9,098 nt of DNA from CAMCXT01 sp046302715 (GTDB taxonomy: Bacteria; Bacteroidota; Bacteroidia; M30B66), in contig JBKCHQ010000082.1 of assembly GCA_046302715.1 (NCBI GenBank), positions 1-9,098 on the forward strand, in the 5' to 3' direction. A program made the translations under genes and the position numbers. Numbering within the stretch: the stretch's first letter is position 1; the number at the start of each line of letters is the position of its first letter. Below, piece by piece: positions 6,952 to 9,098 of the stretch. The notes below the pieces were generated by a model. The model worked only from the letters and a program-made list of their open reading frames with translations. It made no database searches and had not been told where the DNA came from.

Positions 6952-9063
6952 TTAATATTTAACCGGCGATTGGGTATTGAAAAATATAAACGAATAAACA
7001 TCGGCCGTTGCCTGAATGGTTTTACTAAGGGCCACGCCTGCGCCATGTCCAGCATCAGTCTCAATACGTATCATCACCGGGTTGGTGCCTTTATGGCGGT
7101 GCTGCAGTTCTGAAATAAATTTAAATGAATGTGCCGGCACTACACGGTCGTCGTGGTCGGCCGTCATTACCAAAGTTGCCGGATAAGCTATTTCTCGGAT
7201 GTTGTGCAGCGGCGAATATTTAATCAACCATTTGAAATCTTCGGCTTTTTCGGAGGTGCCGTATTCATCTACCCAGCCCCAACCTACAGTAAATTTCTGG
7301 AAGCGCAGCATGTCTAAAACACCAACCTGGGGAATGGCCACTTTAAATAAATCGGGACGTTGCGTCATGCAAGCCCCTACGAGCAGTCCGCCATTTGAGC
7401 CGCCCTGTATGGCTAATTTATCTTTTGAAGTGTAGCCGTTTGCTTGAAGCCATTCAGCACAAGCAATAAAGTCGTCGAACACGTTTTGCTTGTTACCGAA
7501 CATACCGGCTTTATGCCATTCTTCGCCGTATTCGCCACCCCCTCGCAAGTTAGCCTGTACAAAAACACCATCGTTTTCCATGAATGCAATGCGCGATGGC
7601 GAAAAGCCCGGTTCGAGACTGATGTTAAATCCGCCGTAAGCGTAAAGCAGGGTAGGACGCTGCCCATCGAGCTTAAGGCCTTTGCGGTGAACAATAAACA
7701 TGGGCACTTTTGCCTTTCCATCTTTTGAAGGAACAAACACTTGCTTTACCTCGTAATCGGCGGGTTCAAATTTTAGCTCGGTTTTTCGAAAAAGATCCGA
7801 TGCGCCACTTGCGAGGTTATAACGGAAAATCGTGGGAGGATAATTGAATGAAGTAAACGTGTAAAACACTTCTTTATCGTCGCGTTCGCCATCGAAACCA
7901 CTAGCAGAACCTACACCGGGCAGGAGAATTTCGCCTTTCGAAATGCCATTGCGGGTATATTGAATGATGCGTGTAGTTACATCTTTAAGGTAATGTGCAA
8001 ACAACACATCACCGGCTTTGGTAACGGCTTTAAGTAATTCGGGCTGTTCAGCAATGATGGTCTTCCAATTTTCCTTGCCTGGATTAGCCGGATCAATGGA
8101 AACCAATTTATAATTTGGGGCATCGACATTAGTAATTACCAGCAAGCGATCGCCCTCCTGATCTACTACGCCGCTGCTGAAATCAAAGCCAGAAATGAGC
8201 GGATTAAATTTTGTGTCGCCTTTAGCCAGATCCATTACATGCAATTCGTTGCCGTCGGTACCTTCAGACACCGAAAGGACAAGAAAGCGTTCTTTTTGAC
8301 CTAATTCGGCACTATGATAACGCAGGGGATGCTGGCGATCTTCAAAAATGAGTTTATCATCGGTCTGTGGTGTACCCAACTTGTGAAACCAGATGGCATG
8401 AAACTGATTTTGCCCCGAAAGTTCGGTTCCCTTTCCCGGCTCGGGATAGCGCGAATAATAGAATCCATCGCCGCGGAATGCCGCTCCAGAGAATTTTACG
8501 AATTTAATTATATCGGGCAAATCTTTACCCGTGGCCACCTCCTTAATGCGCAGTTCAGACCAATCGCTGCCGGCAGAACTTACGCTATAAACGATATATT
8601 TATCGTCGTGCGAAGTGCCCGTCAAACTAACGCTTACGGTACCTTTTTCCGACATTTTGTTCGGATCGAGAAACACCTCGGGTTCCCCGTTCATTCCCTT
8701 TTGCTTGTAATAAACGCTTTGATTTTGGAGTCCGTCGTTTTTGCTGTAGAAGTAATATTCGCCCACACGAAACGGTGCCGAAAAGCGCGGATAATTGAGC
8801 AATTCGGTAATACGATCGCGAAACTTGTTTCGGTAGGGGATTTTATCGAGGTAGTCGAACGATACTTTGTTTTGTTCCTTAACCCAAGCGCCGGTTTCGG
8901 CCGAAGTATCATTTTCGAGCCAGCGATAGGGATCTTCGATGGTAGTACCGTGGTAGGTGTCACGCACCGAATTGTCGCGACGGGTTTTAGGGTAGTTCGA
9001 TTGTTGTGCCTGCATGGCGATGCTGCTAAACAGGAAGCAAAGGCTAAGCTTACCGATGTTCAT
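6952..9063 (-). CDS. Secreted prolyl oligopeptidase (S9A family)
   Basis: This 703-residue enzyme matches the usual prolyl oligopeptidase length and should cleave short peptides after proline. The N-terminus MNIGKLSLCFLFSSIAMQAQ is a signal peptide, probably cut after A19, placing it in the periplasm as is known for the Flavobacterium (Elizabethkingia) meningosepticum enzyme. YPKTRRDNSVRDTYHG and DPYRWLEN (about 24-51) are the conserved S9A N-terminal segment. A seven-bladed propeller should span about 80-430 and limit access to oligopeptides. In the catalytic domain Ser556 lies in GGSNGG, Asp638 in ADHDDRVVP and His673 in AGHGAG. W597 in GWGWVDEYG corresponds to the tryptophan that stacks on the P1 proline in pig POP, R640 to its Arg643, and YGGF (476-479) to the oxyanion/S1 segment. 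All key residues are present. It is the first gene of the three-gene minus-strand cluster. Cys9 lies in the hydrophobic core, not in a proper lipobox. Confidence 0.96.
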   Translation of the reverse strand: MNIGKLSLCFLFSSIAMQAQQSNYPKTRRDNSVRDTYHGTTIEDPYRWLENDTSAETGAWVKEQNKVSFDYLDKIPYRNKFRDRITELLNYPRFSAPFRVGEYYFYSKNDGLQNQSVYYKQKGMNGEPEVFLDPNKMSEKGTVSVSLTGTSHDDKYIVYSVSSAGSDWSELRIKEVATGKDLPDIIKFVKFSGAAFRGDGFYYSRYPEPGKGTELSGQNQFHAIWFHKLGTPQTDDKLIFEDRQHPLRYHSAELGQKERFLVLSVSEGTDGNELHVMDLAKGDTKFNPLISGFDFSSGVVDQEGDRLLVITNVDAPNYKLVSIDPANPGKENWKTIIAEQPELLKAVTKAGDVLFAHYLKDVTTRIIQYTRNGISKGEILLPGVGSASGFDGERDDKEVFYTFTSFNYPPTIFRYNLASGASDLFRKTELKFEPADYEVKQVFVPSKDGKAKVPMFIVHRKGLKLDGQRPTLLYAYGGFNISLEPGFSPSRIAFMENDGVFVQANLRGGGEYGEEWHKAGMFGNKQNVFDDFIACAEWLQANGYTSKDKLAIQGGSNGGLLVGACMTQRPDLFKVAIPQVGVLDMLRFQKFTVGWGWVDEYGTSEKAEDFKWLIKYSPLHNIREIAYPATLVMTADHDDRVVPAHSFKFISELQHRHKGTNPVMIRIETDAGHGAGVALSKTIQATADVYSFIFFNTQSPVKY

Positions 9064-9081
9064 AATTAGAAAATTAGGGAC

Positions 9082-9089
9082 GAAAGGTA
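9082..9089 (-). promoter_or_regulatory. Possible -7 promoter element of the peptidase operon
   Basis: On the minus strand TACCTTTC (9089 to 9082) matches TAnnTTTG at all but the last position and lies 18 bases upstream of the prolyl oligopeptidase ATG, which would give a short leader. The -33 region is outside the window, so this cannot be tested further here. Confidence 0.3.
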
Positions 9090-9098
9090 ATGAAAATG

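Noticed and set aside
7027..9063. Lipoprotein signal in the prolyl oligopeptidase (LSLC at residues 6-9)
   Set aside because: The Cys is too close to the N-terminus and is followed by more hydrophobic residues and an AMQAQ signal peptidase I type site, so standard signal peptidase I cleavage is more likely.
8314..9069. A 251-codon open frame on the plus strand opposite the prolyl oligopeptidase gene
   Set aside because: It lies entirely antisense to a gene with full family motifs, has no recognisable domains and reads like a low-complexity shadow produced by codon bias.

Overview
The window looks like a chromosomal piece of a member of the Bacteroidota. The main reasons are a C-terminal type IX secretion (T9SS type A) sorting domain on the first protein, a match to the Bacteroidota -7 promoter element TAnnTTTG, the lack of convincing Shine-Dalgarno sequences, AT-rich leaders, and signal peptides ending in 'AQ' on the secreted peptidases. 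I cannot name a genus. No rRNA, tRNA, CRISPR array, insertion sequence or phage gene was recognised, and coding density is high.

Plus-strand half (1-4518). The window opens inside a large secreted repeat-type surface protein (1-1908). Its frame is open from base 1, so its N-terminus lies outside. It ends in a fibronectin-like region and a T9SS sorting domain and is closed by a strong intrinsic terminator (1912-1941). An AT-rich intergenic stretch follows, holding three copies of an identical 19-bp sequence at an exact 32-bp period (1967-2062) and then a TATCTTTG promoter element only 4 bp from the next ATG. That gene (2081-3208) is an AAA ATPase of the DUF4143 type, with Walker motifs, a winged-helix region and a C-terminal PD-(D/E)XK-like motif set. 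A GT-B glycosyltransferase (3238-4518) follows after 29 bp with no terminator between, so the two may share a transcript.

Minus-strand half (9063-4549). Three genes run in one direction with gaps of 3 and 30 bp, which suggests an operon. In transcription order they are a secreted prolyl oligopeptidase (S9A), a small very acidic protein of unknown function, and a second secreted S9 peptidase of the acylaminoacyl-peptidase/dipeptidyl-peptidase type. Both peptidases have complete Ser-Asp-His triads and N-terminal signal peptides, so they probably degrade peptides in the periplasm or outside the cell. The acidic protein has no visible export signal. The operon converges on the glycosyltransferase across a 30-bp gap without a clear terminator.

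The most unusual element is the 32-bp-phased repeat array immediately upstream of, and probably overlapping, the promoter of the ATPase gene. The array plus ATPase (about 1950-3208) reads like a self-contained, possibly transferred and self-regulated module. The peptidase genes and the surface protein are otherwise ordinary for the phylum.
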